Below the pieces are notes generated by a model. That model was not told the DNA's origin and made no database searches. It was given only the letters and a program-made list of their open reading frames with translations. A program made the position numbers and the translations under genes. DNA of 64,000 nucleotides from Basidiobolus meristosporus CBS 931.73 (lineage: Eukaryota > Basidiobolomycota > Basidiobolomycetes > Basidiobolales > Basidiobolaceae), in NCBI GenBank assembly GCA_002104905.1, contig MCFE01000077.1:1-64000 (forward strand), in the 5' to 3' direction. Each line of letters starts with the position of its first letter. Position 1 is the stretch's first letter. Positions 34,459 through 45,044 of the stretch are shown piece by piece.

Positions 34459-34848
34459 TTGTATATGCATTTGAACGAAGATTACAAGCAGGATGCCAAG
34501 AAATCCTCCTTTTTGAAAAAACTGCTTCGGGTGGCCAGGGCTTCCCCTGTGTCCCGGTCCAAACGGCATTCCCACACCCACTGTATAGAGCCTGAGCTTT
34601 CTTTAAAAATCATCCCTGTCTCCTCCGTGATAGCCCGTTCAATGAGTGACAGCTGTGTTGTAGGTGCTGGGCCGTTGATCTCACCCACCAACCCACACTT
34701 CCACCAGCGCTCCTTGACCAGCGTTTCCAGCTCGCACATCTCCTTCGATGATCTCCTGGAGCATGACAACTCTGAATACACGATCCGAATGTCGCTAACA
34801 CCCGAGCTGATAAGAGAACACGAGATTCGCAACGTGCTCTTCTACTAA
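34459..34848 (+). CDS. small basic-to-acidic protein of unknown function
   Basis: Single-exon frame of 129 aa (or 127 from the second ATG). Not recognised. The N-terminus is basic (KKSSFLKKLLRVARASPVSR), the middle is Ser/Pro rich, and the C-terminus is charged (SLTPELIREHEIRNVLFY). No TM helix or signal peptide. Support comes from the TATA box about 110 bp upstream, codon usage like its neighbours, and the absence of a longer competing frame. A stress-responsive or signalling adaptor is possible but is not shown. Confidence 0.5.
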   Translation: MYMHLNEDYKQDAKKSSFLKKLLRVARASPVSRSKRHSHTHCIEPELSLKIIPVSSVIARSMSDSCVVGAGPLISPTNPHFHQRSLTSVSSSHISFDDLLEHDNSEYTIRMSLTPELIREHEIRNVLFY

Positions 34849-35493
34849 CGCGAGCTGAGGTTGAACAGGCGTAATCCAGAAATACAGAATATCGATTCGA
34901 ACAGCCATCCCCCAGTGGCGGATATAGACAAAATCATAGACTTTTAGACTAGCCCCTTAATCACTAATAGATGTACCATTTCCCAGTACAAGTAATGTAA
35001 TATTTACCGCTCGACGTAGAGATAGAAATCGATTTAGACAGTACTCCTTACTTTTCACTGCCGGTCAAGTCAAGTAAAGATTCCACATCTGATCAAGGAA
35101 ACGCGTGTCGTGATTCGGACGCCTCCAAGGCGCTAATTTCCGACTGCATACAGTCAACAAATGGAGGGATTATGATTGGCCTCCGTGGACCAGTGTAAAC
35201 AGTCAGCCTATTGATCGATCACTGATGCAGTATGAGGCACCAAGAAACCTGATTGAAGAAACAGGATATCAGGCCTTGATGGAATGATCAACCAATTATC
35301 AGGTTGGCCAAGCGGAGAAAATGCAACTTAGTCTTACACAAGATTACACAGAATACATGCAACGAAACTTCTCGTCATTCGGGTTCCGAGCCTGTCATGA
35401 ATAAAAGGTCGTGCGCCTCTAGGGAATCGCGAGATACCTCTACTACGACGTTGTCCATTGCACTTGTCTGGAATATTGCCTTGAAACTTCGCC
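34849..35493. other. intergenic stretch, no gene seen
   Basis: No convincing frame. A tRNA-like A-box motif near 35302 was examined and rejected. The tetraspanin promoter should be near 35300-35490. Confidence 0.45.
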
Positions 35494-36370
35494 ATGGCAG
35501 TCAGCCTAGTAACCACCACCATGAAGCTCACCCTTCTTATGTCGATCATCCTATATGTTGCAGCCGGCGGGGTGATAGGCGGGTTTGGAATCTACTTTCT
35601 TCTAACTCCCTTGAAACGCAGGGCTGTTGTGTTGACGTCCGAAATGATTATAGGTGAGTAGCTCGGCCATTTCAAAGATACCCAAGCTAACACTAATCCT
35701 CACTCCTATTCGCTCTCTCACTGTAGGTAGTCTAGCATTCTTCGGCTTTGTTTTACTAACCAGCTTGATAGGGTTCTTCGGCTTCTTGAGACCACTGAGA
35801 CGCAAGGGATTGTTGAACCTCTTCATCTGGCTGATCGCCGTAGCGTTTATTGTGCACATTACTCTCGGTGGCTTGGCATATTTCAATACCCTCGATATCC
35901 CCAGGTCTTATTCGGAGAAATGGCAGCGCTGGGATTCAGCTGTGCGCGTTTCGTTTCAAGAGACGGTTTGTGCATTCCATGCTAGCGAGTCAGAATCAGG
36001 TGATCGGATGGTTGATTAAAGTGGATATGTTTAGGGACAATGCTGTGGCTACAATGACGAAACCGATTTCCCGGCTACTACCGACTTGTGCGGGGCGCAA
36101 CCCACTGGACTCCCTGGTTGTGTCGATTCGGTCCATTCCTTCGTGCAATCATATCTAAAGCCAATTTACATTGTTCTCTTTGCATTCACCGCCGTTGATG
36201 CCATCGCAGTGCTGGCTGCCTTCATGGTGATCCAAGCGAGCCGGGAAGAGCGGCGCTACGAGGAGTTCAAGCGGGCCTCACAGATCTCGGAGCTTACAGA
36301 GATTTCTCGATTGAACCTGAAGTACTTGCAAAGTTTGCACCAGGATTTACAGTCGATCCCATATGCTTGA
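35494..36370 (+). CDS. tetraspanin-like membrane protein
   Basis: Four-TM scaffold protein of the tetraspanin type. Three exons, 35494-35653, 35727-35965 and 36035-36370, give 244 aa. TM1 is LLMSIILYVAAGGVIGGFGI, TM2 SLAFFGFVLLTSLIGFFGF, TM3 LFIWLIAVAFIVHITLGGLA, TM4 YIVLFAFTAVDAIAVLAAFM. The large loop has the hallmark CCG (GQCCGYNDETDFP) and further cysteines in LCGAQPTGLPGC, enough for two disulfides. The second intron has a weak GTTTGT donor but is the only choice that keeps phase into the CCG loop with a normal intron length (69 bp). Fungal tetraspanins such as Pls1 act in appressorium or germ-tube development; whether this is an orthologue is not shown. The C-terminal tail is a charged helix. 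Confidence 0.83.
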
Positions 36371-36736
36371 GCCATATGAACTCCTTGGAATGTGTACATA
36401 TGTATGATAGAGAAATTGATAATAAATTGGGTGGACGAATTCTACGTCATAATCCCATTCCCATGTTTTCAATTGTAAATGATCGAATCAGAGGGTGCCA
36501 TCTCAAAGGCTCGAGGATTAACCTTGGGAAAATCATCGAATTTCCTTCATTTCCGATCCCCAAGGATGGTTTGGTTGATGGCATTGATGCTGGGAAATCT
36601 GAGCCACCTTTGAAAGAGTGTTTTCACTTGAGGCTCTACCAAGTCTAGTCACCCTTCAGTAAGAATTTCCTGACGTTGACCGTTTTCAAGAGGCTCAACA
36701 TATTCCCCAAGTACCAGATAAAGAGGACCACCAAGC
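36371..36736. other. intergenic stretch, no gene seen
   Basis: A 93-codon frame here has no recognisable features and covers the tetraspanin 3' flank. Taken as noncoding. Confidence 0.5.
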
Positions 36737-38913
36737 ATGAAACGTGTAGCGCAACTTGCCTTACTCTCAACTCTTCTTACCCTTTCCCATGCCACAGTGA
36801 CCCTCAACAAGGTCGATCCACTTCTAGGGGTCCCTGAATCGAGTTAGTAACCCAGCCTTTCCTCCTTCTGTTTTCCTTATTCACCGCCCATTTTGCCTTT
36901 ACCATATAGAGAAAGCACTCTACACCTCAGTGGAGGGCACTTTCCGTTGCCTGGATGGAAGTAAGACCATCCCCTATCACTCAGTGAATGACGATTACTG
37001 CGATTGCCCTGATGGGTCTGATGAGCCTGGAACCTCGGCCTGCCCCAACTCCACCTTTCACTGCAAAAATCTCGGCCACATGCCGCTAGAGATTAGCTCT
37101 TCCCGCGTCAACGATGGGGTCTGTGACCCGGAATGTTGCGATGGCAGCGACGAGTACAACGGATTCATCGAGTGCCCCAATATATGCGAGGAGGTTGGCC
37201 GGAAATACCACGAGGAAATGTCCGAGAGAAACCGCGTTCAGTTGGAGGGAGGAAAGGTCAAGGCTGGATACATCGCTACCGGCACCAGGTTGAAGAGAAC
37301 CCGGAAGGCGGAACTCGCCCACTTGAAAAATAGGTTGGTCGAACTGACCAGCAAAGTGGAAGAATTGAAAGGTAGACGTTCGGCCCGCTTTCAACACATG
37401 CAGTACCGTCAAGGTGTACCTAACCACTTACCTTTCAGCGGTCAAGGATAAGATGGAGGAGGAGGAGAAGTACGCCAAGATCAACTGGAAGCAGAGTACG
37501 TAGTCTGGCCAGTCGCACCTTCCCCTTGTGTGCTTTCGCTGTGCTTAACCAGATAATTGACCAATCAACCCATCAATCTAGAGTATGCTCAGAAGAAGAG
37601 AAAGAGTGCAGAGAAGATCACAAGTCTTCGGGATCGGATCCAGCTTTTGGAGGGTCAGATCGACACGTTGACCGGCATCCTAAAGGACTTGAAGGAGAAC
37701 CACAACCAAAACTACCACGACCTCGCCGTGAAAAGCGCCATCTCAGGGTACGATGAGTTCACCAGTGCACAGGATTCAGCAGCCTACTTCGAAGACTACG
37801 ATTACGACGAGGACGACCTGGATGTGGTTGAACAGGAGGAAGAGGACGAGGTGGCCGAAGAATCCAATGGTAATACCGCAGTTGCTTTAATGTATATTGT
37901 ATGGGGGAACCGAGGGTAACCACTAGACTTATTCTTCGTATATCTCTCTACCGTCACTTGCGACATCATTGATAGATCATTGGTTTGGGCGACTTCTCGC
38001 GCCAGTACAGGATCAATTAAATCATGTCGCTCGTTTCGTTGGGTTGGGCTCCAAGGTTAATTTGGGTGCCTATCGTGGCAAGTTTAGCGGTGGATGATCT
38101 CTTTCTTGGTTTGGACTCGAGATTTCCGTACTCATCTAGATTTCGGTTTTTTTTCTACTTTCCAGATGCCAAGGAGGCTAGGGAGGCCTACGAGAAAGAG
38201 GACAGGGAGAAGTCCGAGGTGGAGGGCAAGATCCAGGACCTTGAGCGTAAATTGGGGCTAGATTTCGGCCTGGAGGAGGAGTTCGCCGAGCTTGCTGATC
38301 AATGCTTTGACTACAACACCGGAGAGTAAGTTCCGTACTTGGCCATGCCATCTCGGCCAATCTTGCCAGGTCTGACTGCTCTTATCTTGCTAGGTATACA
38401 TACGAAGTGTGCATGTTCGGCTCGGCCACCCAAAAGAGTAACAAGGACTTCAACTCGGTCCATCTAGGGTACGCTTGCAACGTGGCTAGATAGTCTCTCC
38501 ACCCCACTAACTCGCTTCACCATCAAGGAAATTCTCTCGTTGGAGCGACAACGAAAGCTCTCACCCCGATCATTACAAGGAGCAGGTTTATGACCAAGGA
38601 GTTAGATGTTGGAACGGCCCTGAGCGTTCCTTGAAGGTAGTCCCCCCTCTACGCCAAGCTTGTCCGTCGCAATCAGATCACTAACTCTACTCCAAAGCTC
38701 TACCTAACCTGCGGTGCTCAGAATGAGGTCACCTCGGTCACCGAGCCCGAAAAATGTGAATATCATATGCACATGCGTTCCCCAGCGGTCTGTGACACCA
38801 TCAAGGAAGCCGACGCGAAGTCCAGTCATCCTGAGGAGCCAACGAATGAAAGCGAGAGTACCGGAGCCAGTTTGGAAACCAGCTCCTCTGCAATCGAGCA
38901 TGACGAGTTGTAA
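36737..38913 (+). CDS. glucosidase II beta subunit
   Basis: Regulatory subunit (PRKCSH/GTB1) of ER glucosidase II, which trims glucose from N-glycans during glycoprotein quality control. The signal peptide is MKRVAQLALLSTLLTLSHA. The first exon runs to about 36843; the next (from about 36910) holds two LDLa-like acidic repeats (DDYCDCPDGSDEPG and NDGVCDPECCDGSDEYNG). A coiled coil with a central acidic stretch follows (DYDEDDLDVVEQEEEDEV). The C-terminal MRH-type domain is split over short exons (YTYEVCMFGSATQKS, KFSRWSD, GVRCWNGPERSLK, LYLTCGAQNEVTS). The protein ends in HDEL, the ER-retrieval signal, at 38899-38910. One intron boundary near 38055-38165 is not settled. All hallmark domains are present in the right order. 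Confidence 0.92.
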
Positions 38914-39547
38914 ATTGTGGAGGGAAAGTTCTACGCCAGGGCCTAACCCCACCCCACCCCCACCTCTCATCTCCCACTTCCCCTATGCGCCATTCTTATT
39001 CGCATTCGCCATGCGCGGCTGTTGCTTCTTATTAAACCAGGATTCACCACGATCCGAATCTCCCATTAGTGAACTGTATGGCGCATTCCCATGCGTCGCC
39101 TGATCTGTCTATAATAAATGAACCAAATGAACGGAATTCGGTTAGATGGCTGTACCACGGGTGCGTCATATTGGCCAGGAATCCACACAGACGAGGTCGG
39201 GTGAGACAAATTGGGGTTTCAAGTGTGGAGGAGCAGCTGAAATATCTACGACGCTTCTCGGTGCGTAAGGTTGCCTAAGGTCTAAGGCCCCATGCGTATC
39301 TCTCCATGGTCGGAGCACGGAGATCCCCGTTGATCATCAATTGGGCCATTTCCGGTCCTAGCCGCACCAAAGAGTGCGATGCAGGAGTTGAGAGCGAGTT
39401 TGTTGCTGATAACGCCGTGTGATAAGGGATTGTTCGATGGAGTGGTTTGACGTCGAAGGGAGCTTATAAGAGGCTACGTCCCCCGGTGGCCATTACTCAA
39501 CCAAAACACCTACTCTAGGGGCATCTCGTAGCTAATCTTGACGAACT
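38914..39547. other. intergenic region with a TATA-like site near 39465
   Basis: No credible gene. GCTTATAAGAGG at about 39462-39473 sits roughly 80 bp upstream of the ECL1-like start and could be its TATA box. Confidence 0.45.
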
Positions 39548-39907
39548 ATGGATTCTGACTGGTGTACTGTATGCGGTCAGCATGTGGAGACCCCGGGACA
39601 CTTGTATTGCAGCGCGAATTGCCGGGAGAAAGATCAGGTGCAGTGGGTCAACATCTCCTCGAATCCCCACCCCCATACCGGCATGACGGCTACCACGCAG
39701 GCGCGTTCCGATCTACGCTTCCATATAAACTACCATCTCACCCAACCACAATCCCACCTCCAGCTGCAACTTCAACCCCAACCCCAACCTTCACCTCTAT
39801 CGCTGGATTCCCCGTATTTCCAACTGAAGCTCTACAAGAAAACCACGGCGTTTCGATCGGTGGATCTCCATCTAAGGGGCCACACCGCGAAAGCGGTGGC
39901 CCGGTAA
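39548..39907 (+). CDS. ECL1-family zinc protein (chronological lifespan extender)
   Basis: Small fungal protein of the Ecl1/2/3 group; in fission yeast these bind zinc and promote survival under nutrient stress. Single exon, 119 aa. The first 35 residues contain the whole family signature: MDSDWCTVCGQHVETPGHLY followed by CSANC, giving CxxC...CxxxC. The rest is low complexity, with a Gln/Pro run (LQLQLQPQPQPSPLSLDSPY). The N-terminal match is strong although the domain is short. A TATA-like site lies upstream. The C-terminal half is unconserved and could be altered by a missed intron. Confidence 0.75.
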   Translation: MDSDWCTVCGQHVETPGHLYCSANCREKDQVQWVNISSNPHPHTGMTATTQARSDLRFHINYHLTQPQSHLQLQLQPQPQPSPLSLDSPYFQLKLYKKTTAFRSVDLHLRGHTAKAVAR

Positions 39908-40006
39908 TCTATCCGAATCCCAAGCTACCCAACCCAAACCCAAACCCAAACCCAACTCAATGTAAATAAACCGATCCGTTTACTTCGTTCTCACAATACA
40001 TCGGGC

Positions 40007-41185
40007 TCACTTCAAATAAAAACTGGGCACCCAGTACTCGTCCTCCGGCTCCGCCTGGCTATCCACCCAGCAGAGGCCATCCTTGAGTAAGTTAGACTGC
40101 GAAAGGGTTAGTCGGGGAGAGGGGAAGGTGGCCCGGTAGGGTTATGCGACATGAAGGCTTACCATGACGCTGGTTACTCGCTCCTTGGGCCAACCGAAGA
40201 TATTCTCCACCGCCGACGCGTTCACGTGGGAGGATTCCTGCAAACTGGGTGAACACCTTGATACCCACCGGGCTGGCACTACGCGACACAGCTTACCTGG
40301 GCCAGGGCCAGCACTTCCGACTGGTCCTTATTGAGTTCCCGGGGAATGGACTGTACCATCTGACGTTCTCCGATGCGTATGATCCCAAACCCACTGCCGA
40401 GTGGGCTAAGAGTCTTGATGGCACGCACGATATCCTCCCTGAGGAAGGGGAAGGTGAGAGGGTAGGTGGGTGAGTACACTCCTAAGGGGCGCGAGCGGAG
40501 GTGGGTTGAGATGACTTACTTGGTGATCTCCTGGCTGTTCTTTCCCCTAGACTGTTCGACCATCTTCTGAAGCTCTTCCAGGTCTATCAGGCCCCCGTTC
40601 ATGTCCCGAGTCGCCATGCAGGCTTGAATGATCTGAATTCCCAATTCGTAGTAGAAGTCGCCCACACCGAGTAGCTCGCCCCAGAAACCCTTGTTGGCTG
40701 AAGGGATAGGTGGTGGGTTAATGGGTTGGTTCCAGTTAGGGGAGAACCCCGTTACGAAACAAACGTACAAGCCAATGGGTCGATCCCGATGTTGTTGCAC
40801 ATGCGTTGAAAATGCATACGAAAGGTCGGGTCTTTTCTTATATCTTTGCGGTGCTTGTGTGCGAATTCCTCCAGGTTCGTCCTAAACAGCTCCAACTGGC
40901 TTTGCATCTTCGACCGTCTGGTGGTTAGTGTGGTTTTGGGTAGGGGGTCGGTTCCCCCGGTAGGTCAAAGCTCGTCACTACCTGTTCGATTTGGTTGCTC
41001 GCGATCACGTTACCGACCTCCCGAAATTGTTCCTGGTGGGGAGAGAAGGGGTAGTTGAGCAAACACGTATTTCTTCCCCCGTCTTCTCGAACCTTTCCTC
41101 TTTCCACCCCTCCGTTGCCCTAAAGGCTTACCTTGGTTTGCGCTTGTCGCTGCAGACCTGAGATGCCGACTCCACGACGACGCAT
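40007..41185 (-). CDS. SNF8: ESCRT-II subunit Snf8/Vps22
   Basis: Core ESCRT-II subunit for sorting ubiquitinated membrane proteins into multivesicular bodies. Seven exons, 41185-41132, 41032-40982, 40907-40769, 40697-40520, 40438-40297, 40237-40163 and 40096-40007, join in phase to 242 aa. Motifs align with human SNF8 throughout: MRRRGVGISGLQRQ, MQSQLELFRTNLEEFAHKHR, FQRMCNNIGIDPLASNKGFW, ELLGVGDFYYELGIQIIQAC, GGLIDLEELQKMV, EDIVRAIKTLSPLGSGFGII, and a winged-helix end SNLLKDGLCWVDSQA. The first winged helix and the coiled coil are complete. The protein stops at FYLK, so it lacks the extra tail of animal SNF8. Phase and family alignment make the exon calls firm. Confidence 0.93.
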
Positions 41186-42139
41186 ATTGTTCTCCCCGTT
41201 TGCTGCTGTCAGTGCTACCTTTGTCAGAGGGGGCCACCCACCTCGTTTAAATAGGTACCGAAATCGTTGGGTCCACCACCCAGCCCTTCGTTGGTGATTG
41301 GTTGTTGCGTCCCTCGTCCCTGCTTCCGATCTCAATTTGGTGATTAAGGTCGTTTCGCTGCCAGGCGTGATGGGTGGATTTCGTTGAAGCTTGCGTAGGA
41401 TACCTACACAGTTACATTTGACGGAAGCTTCTTGAGAGCACGTCACCATTCAATGGCACCAGTACCAACCATTTGTACCACCAATAGACTGTATAGCTAT
41501 ATTGTGCCTCAAGATATATAGACAATGCTATGCTCCAGAAATCTCTTCTACACTAATACTAATCTCATCCTTACCCTTGATACATGGCCAGCTGCATAGC
41601 CATCCTGTTGTGTTTATAGCTCCTGTTGTAGAGGTGTGGGATTGGAGGGGGGCAGTGCTTGAAACTACCAGCTGCTTATCAAAGATTGAGATATGTTCTA
41701 TGACTGGATGCCTTACCCACCATTGTCCATGATGAATAGTTCACCAAGTTTGGTTTTTGGAAATGTTCCAGATTGCCAAAACAACCCATATCGCTGGAGA
41801 GATGGTGGAGATCAGAGGCTGAGATGGAAATTGACTAAAGTGTGAGAGGCGGCCACGAGCGGGGAAGGCTGTTGCCTCTTTACCTGTAACCCTAATATCG
41901 TCTCCAGAGCAGGCGAATGCAGAACTTGTACTATTGATCATCGTGTTAAGTGAAAAAGGAGGAAAAGTATAGGCTAGCGGCACGCAGACATTGTAACAAA
42001 GAAAAGCTGGCATGGTTCTTAGTCTGGCTTTATTCGAAGGCACATGGTGTTCAAACGGGATAACAGCACAGCGTGTGGAATTGAGCGAGTTTGAAAAAAA
42101 CGTGGACACGAATGCCCATGACTGCTGGGTAACCGGCTA
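41186..42139. other. intergenic border between housekeeping genes and knottin cluster
   Basis: No gene seen. From about 41880 to 42050 the sequence resembles the 3' flank of the other cluster genes (GTACTATTGATCATCGTG, GTGAAAAAGG, CTTAGTCTGGCTTTATT), so the repeated cluster unit begins near here. Confidence 0.55.
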
Positions 42140-43378
42140 CTATGCGCAAACAGGTTGGGCGTCTGGGAAGAAATCGGTACAAGTGTTGCTACAGCATAAC
42201 CAGGGTCTCCACTTTTCACAAGGACCACCGCTCGGTGTACACGACGGTACTTGGCATTTGCCAGACACACATACGTTACCATCACAGCAACCGATGTCGG
42301 AAGAGCTATCACAAGGATTACCGAGTGATACGCACAGCACTCGGCATGTTCCCCACAAACATGAAGTGTCCCCACAGCAACCAATGTTGAAAGGCCCACC
42401 ACAGAAACCACCATCTGGTGCACATGGCACCTGACATTTACCAGACACACACGTATTGCCATCGCAGCAACCGACGTTGGATGAACCGCCGCAGGAACCA
42501 CCGGCTGGAGAACATGGCGCTTGACATGTACCAGATACACATTGGTTGTCGTCGCAACAACCAGTATTGGAAGAACCGCCACAAGAGCCCCCGGCTGGAG
42601 AACATGGCGCTTGACATGTACCAGATACACATTGGTTGTCGTCGCAACAACCAGCATTGGAAGAACCACCACAAGAGCCCCCGACTGGAGAACATGGCGC
42701 TTGGCATTTACCAGACATACATATATTACCATCACAGCACTTTTGCTTGGGACTACAGGACTGGCCGAGAGGAGAGCATGCTGGTTGGCACTTGCCAGAC
42801 ACACACAAGTTGCCATCACAACACTTGTTTTTGGAGCTACAAGACTGACCGAGAGAAGAGCATGCCGGTTTACACTTACCGGACACACACAAGTTACCAC
42901 CACAGCACCAGTGGTTCGAACTGCAAGACTGGCCGAGAGGAGAGCATGTTGGTTGGCACTTGCCATACACACACGAGTTGTCATTACAGCACTTCTTTTT
43001 GGAGCTGCAAGATTGGCCGAGAGAAGAGCATGCCGGTTTGCACTTCCCGGACACACACAAATTGCCACCACAGCACCTACGGTTAGAGCTGCAAGACTGG
43101 TCGAGAGCAGAGCATACCGGTTGGCACTTGCCCGACATGCATGAGTTACCGTCACAGCACTTCTTTTTGGAGCCACAAGGCTGTCTGAGAGGAGAGCATG
43201 CTGGTTGGCATTTACTAGAGACACAAATAATATCCTTGGTGCATGGTTTAAGTGTGCCCTTGAAATAACATGCACCGTTGATGTTCAAGCACGGCTCTGA
43301 GGTAGATGCTGAGGCCTGCAAGGCGCTGACAGCCCAAACCCATACTGTTACTATGACAACACGGAGGTGGATCCTCAT
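42140..43378 (-). CDS. secreted 13-module knottin-like cysteine-rich protein
   Basis: Predicted secreted protein of 412 aa; function unknown. The signal peptide is MRIHLRVVIVTVWVWAVSA. After it come 13 cysteine modules. Modules 2-7 are a 28-residue type with a basic loop (for example CSSLGQSCSSKKKCC followed by NDNSCVYGKC), modules 8-12 a roughly 30-residue Gly/Ser type (CSPAGGSCGGSSNTGCC), and module 13 is a terminal variant ending PVCA. Module 1 is degenerate and lacks the CC pair. Spacing C-x6-C-x5-CC-x4-C-x4-C is that of inhibitor cystine knots, a fold found in protease inhibitors, antimicrobial peptides and animal toxins; no activity can be assigned. The ATG at 43378 was chosen because its signal peptide aligns with those of the neighbours; a longer frame to 43504 includes likely leader and intron. 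TATA and upstream block are listed separately. Confidence 0.85.
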   Translation of the reverse strand: MRIHLRVVIVTVWVWAVSALQASASTSEPCLNINGACYFKGTLKPCTKDIICVSSKCQPACSPLRQPCGSKKKCCDGNSCMSGKCQPVCSALDQSCSSNRRCCGGNLCVSGKCKPACSSLGQSCSSKKKCCNDNSCVYGKCQPTCSPLGQSCSSNHWCCGGNLCVSGKCKPACSSLGQSCSSKNKCCDGNLCVSGKCQPACSPLGQSCSPKQKCCDGNICMSGKCQAPCSPVGGSCGGSSNAGCCDDNQCVSGTCQAPCSPAGGSCGGSSNTGCCDDNQCVSGTCQAPCSPAGGSCGGSSNVGCCDGNTCVSGKCQVPCAPDGGFCGGPFNIGCCGDTSCLWGTCRVLCVSLGNPCDSSSDIGCCDGNVCVSGKCQVPSCTPSGGPCEKWRPWLCCSNTCTDFFPDAQPVCA

Positions 43379-43563
43379 ACCGTCGACTTGATTTGTGATG
43401 ACAAGTTGAGTATGCGGCACTATAAAGATCAGCGCAGTTAGCAATAACAAAAGAAAAATACGGCCGATGTTAAACGCCCTATGGACAGGAGGATGATGGA
43501 TCAACTAGGGTTTAGCGTGATGGTGTGCTGTGAGCTCTTGTGGAATTGGCAGAGTTTGGGAGA

Positions 43564-43573
43564 CTTTTTTATA
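43564..43573 (-). promoter_or_regulatory. TATA box of the 13-module gene
   Basis: CTATAAAAAA on the minus strand lies about 190 bp before the ATG. The longer distance than in the sister genes (about 90 bp) fits a leader intron. Confidence 0.6.
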
Positions 43574-43680
43574 GGAATCGTTGGGAGATTCTCTATGGAG
43601 TAGGGAAGTGGAATGCCCAACTGGTTTATAGCCAAGATGTAACGGTTGAAGGGAAAAAACCGTCTAGACATGGACTAACC

Positions 43681-43726
43681 GCCTTTGATCTAACCATATT
43701 CCCCTACTAACGACTTGATGGGAGAC
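43681..43726 (-). promoter_or_regulatory. shared upstream block, copy A
   Basis: On the minus strand: GTCGTTAGTAGGGG, then TGGTTAGATCAAAGG. Matches blocks in front of the 5- and 7-module genes in sequence and in distance (about 110 bp) from the TATA box. Probably a binding site for a common regulator; inference. Confidence 0.6.
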
Positions 43727-44304
43727 AGACCCGGTTTTGAATCTCGATTTTGTGTTAGCCCGTGTTGGTTTGTATCCGGAGTCAGCTTCAATTAGGTTGA
43801 TTACCAGCGGAATGGAGACGAAAACTGGGTACGCCAGCAAAGGTCATCTAAATCATCAAGGGGGGGGGGGCATCCTCCTGGTTGGAAGGGACGTGGTACA
43901 AATTTAACGCTTAAAGAATCCGATTTGGGAAAACCAATATCAATGATGGGTTGTTGACTGAATCAAGTTGGGGAGGGACCACTAGGGTGTATGTTGTAAC
44001 TGTAGTCCCCGTCTTACAGGCGTAAGATTGTGATCTAGTCTATGACTGGAAGCCTTACCAGTCCTTGCCTGTAAAAATATGGTACGGTTGATGCGTGAAA
44101 TCTAGTCCTTAGTGCTAGCAATCCGTCGCAATTACGGGACAAGATGCCAATTCCAATAGCCCCTGCTGATTATTTGTCCATTATCCTCCTGGCCACCTTC
44201 CCACTAAAAGTCCTTTTTGTACTCCAATAATCAACCGGAATTTGGTCTTCTTTCTCAACAGTGTAGAGCCAATATAGTTGACAGACTTACTACACCCCAC
44301 CCAG

Positions 44305-44971
44305 ATCCCTGATTATGGAACGTTGAACATGCGCCGGGATCTCCCAAATCACAAGGACCGCCACTCGGTGTACACGTGACTTGACATGTCCCCGACACAC
44401 ATATGCTACTACCATAACAACCGATGTTAGAACCACCACCACACGAGCCACCGGCTGGTGCACATGGCGCTTGGAATTTACCAGATACACATGTATTGCC
44501 CTCACAACACTATCGTTTGGAGCCACAAGCCTGGCTTAGAGCAGAGCATGTCGGTTGACGTTTACCAGGCACACAACTGTAGCCATTACAGCACTTCTGT
44601 TTGGTGCTACAAGTATGACCGAGAGAAAAGCATGCTGGTTGGCGCTTTCCAGACATGCACAAGTTGCCATCGCAGCACTTGTTTTTGGAGCTGCAAGACT
44701 GACCGAAAGGAGAACATGCCGGTCGGCACTTGCCAGACACACAATGGTAGCCATCACAACACTTCTTTTTGGAGTTATAACACTGGCCGAGAGGAGAACA
44801 GACTGGTTGGCATTTACCAAACACACACAAGTTGCCGTCGCAGCACTTGTGATTGGAGCTGTAAGGCTTCCCAAGCGCAGAACATGCCGGTTGGCATTTA
44901 CTAGAAGCCTCCAAAGCGCTGACAGCCCAAGCACATACTGCTAATATTACAACAAGGAGGTGGGCCTTCAT
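44305..44971 (-). pseudogene. decayed knottin-like cluster member
   Basis: Starts with an intact signal peptide (MKAHLLVVILAVCAWAVSA, start 44971) and five modules, then an in-frame TAG at 44510-44512 exactly before the CC pair of module 5. Downstream sequence continues in the same frame with two more module remnants to about 44305. Several framework cysteines are replaced: C2 of module 1 (Tyr), C6 of modules 3 and 4 (Arg), C6 of module 5 (Phe), one of the CC pair in the last modules (Tyr, Ser). The terminal module is cut before its usual TNFNPPAPPVCA end. The upstream block and TATA box of the sister genes are not found; the flank instead runs into the next repeat unit near 45065. A truncated secreted product to 44510 is still possible. 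Confidence 0.8.
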
Positions 44972-45044
44972 ACTGTCGACCTGATTTGCGATAGCAAGCC
45001 GAGTATGCGACACTGTAAAGAGCAGAACTATTAGTAGTGATCCT

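Larger units (their letters stand above)
43379..44289. other. upstream region of the 13-module gene; no other gene seen
   Basis: Contains the gene's leader, TATA box and shared upstream block (separate entries) and a G10 tract at 43861-43870. A CTTTATAG site at about 43422-43429 (reading the minus strand) looks like a 3' splice site, suggesting a leader intron. Confidence 0.5.

Noticed and set aside
35296-35395. Possible tRNA gene (GGTTGGCCAAGCGG resembles a tRNA A box)
   Set aside because: No proper B box (GGTTCCGAG instead of GGTTCGA) and the acceptor arms do not pair.
36367-36648. 93-codon frame after the tetraspanin
   Set aside because: No recognisable features, and it starts inside the last codons of the tetraspanin gene; probably chance.
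42418-43144. Long open frames on the plus strand and in a second minus-strand frame through the knottin array
   Set aside because: They are shadows of the repetitive coding array: the 84/90-bp periodicity is a multiple of three, which keeps all frames open. Only the frame with signal peptide and regular cysteines is credible.
42440-43220. CRISPR-like regular repeats
   Set aside because: The periodic units are coding, near-contiguous, and lack unique spacers of constant length. The sequence is eukaryotic.
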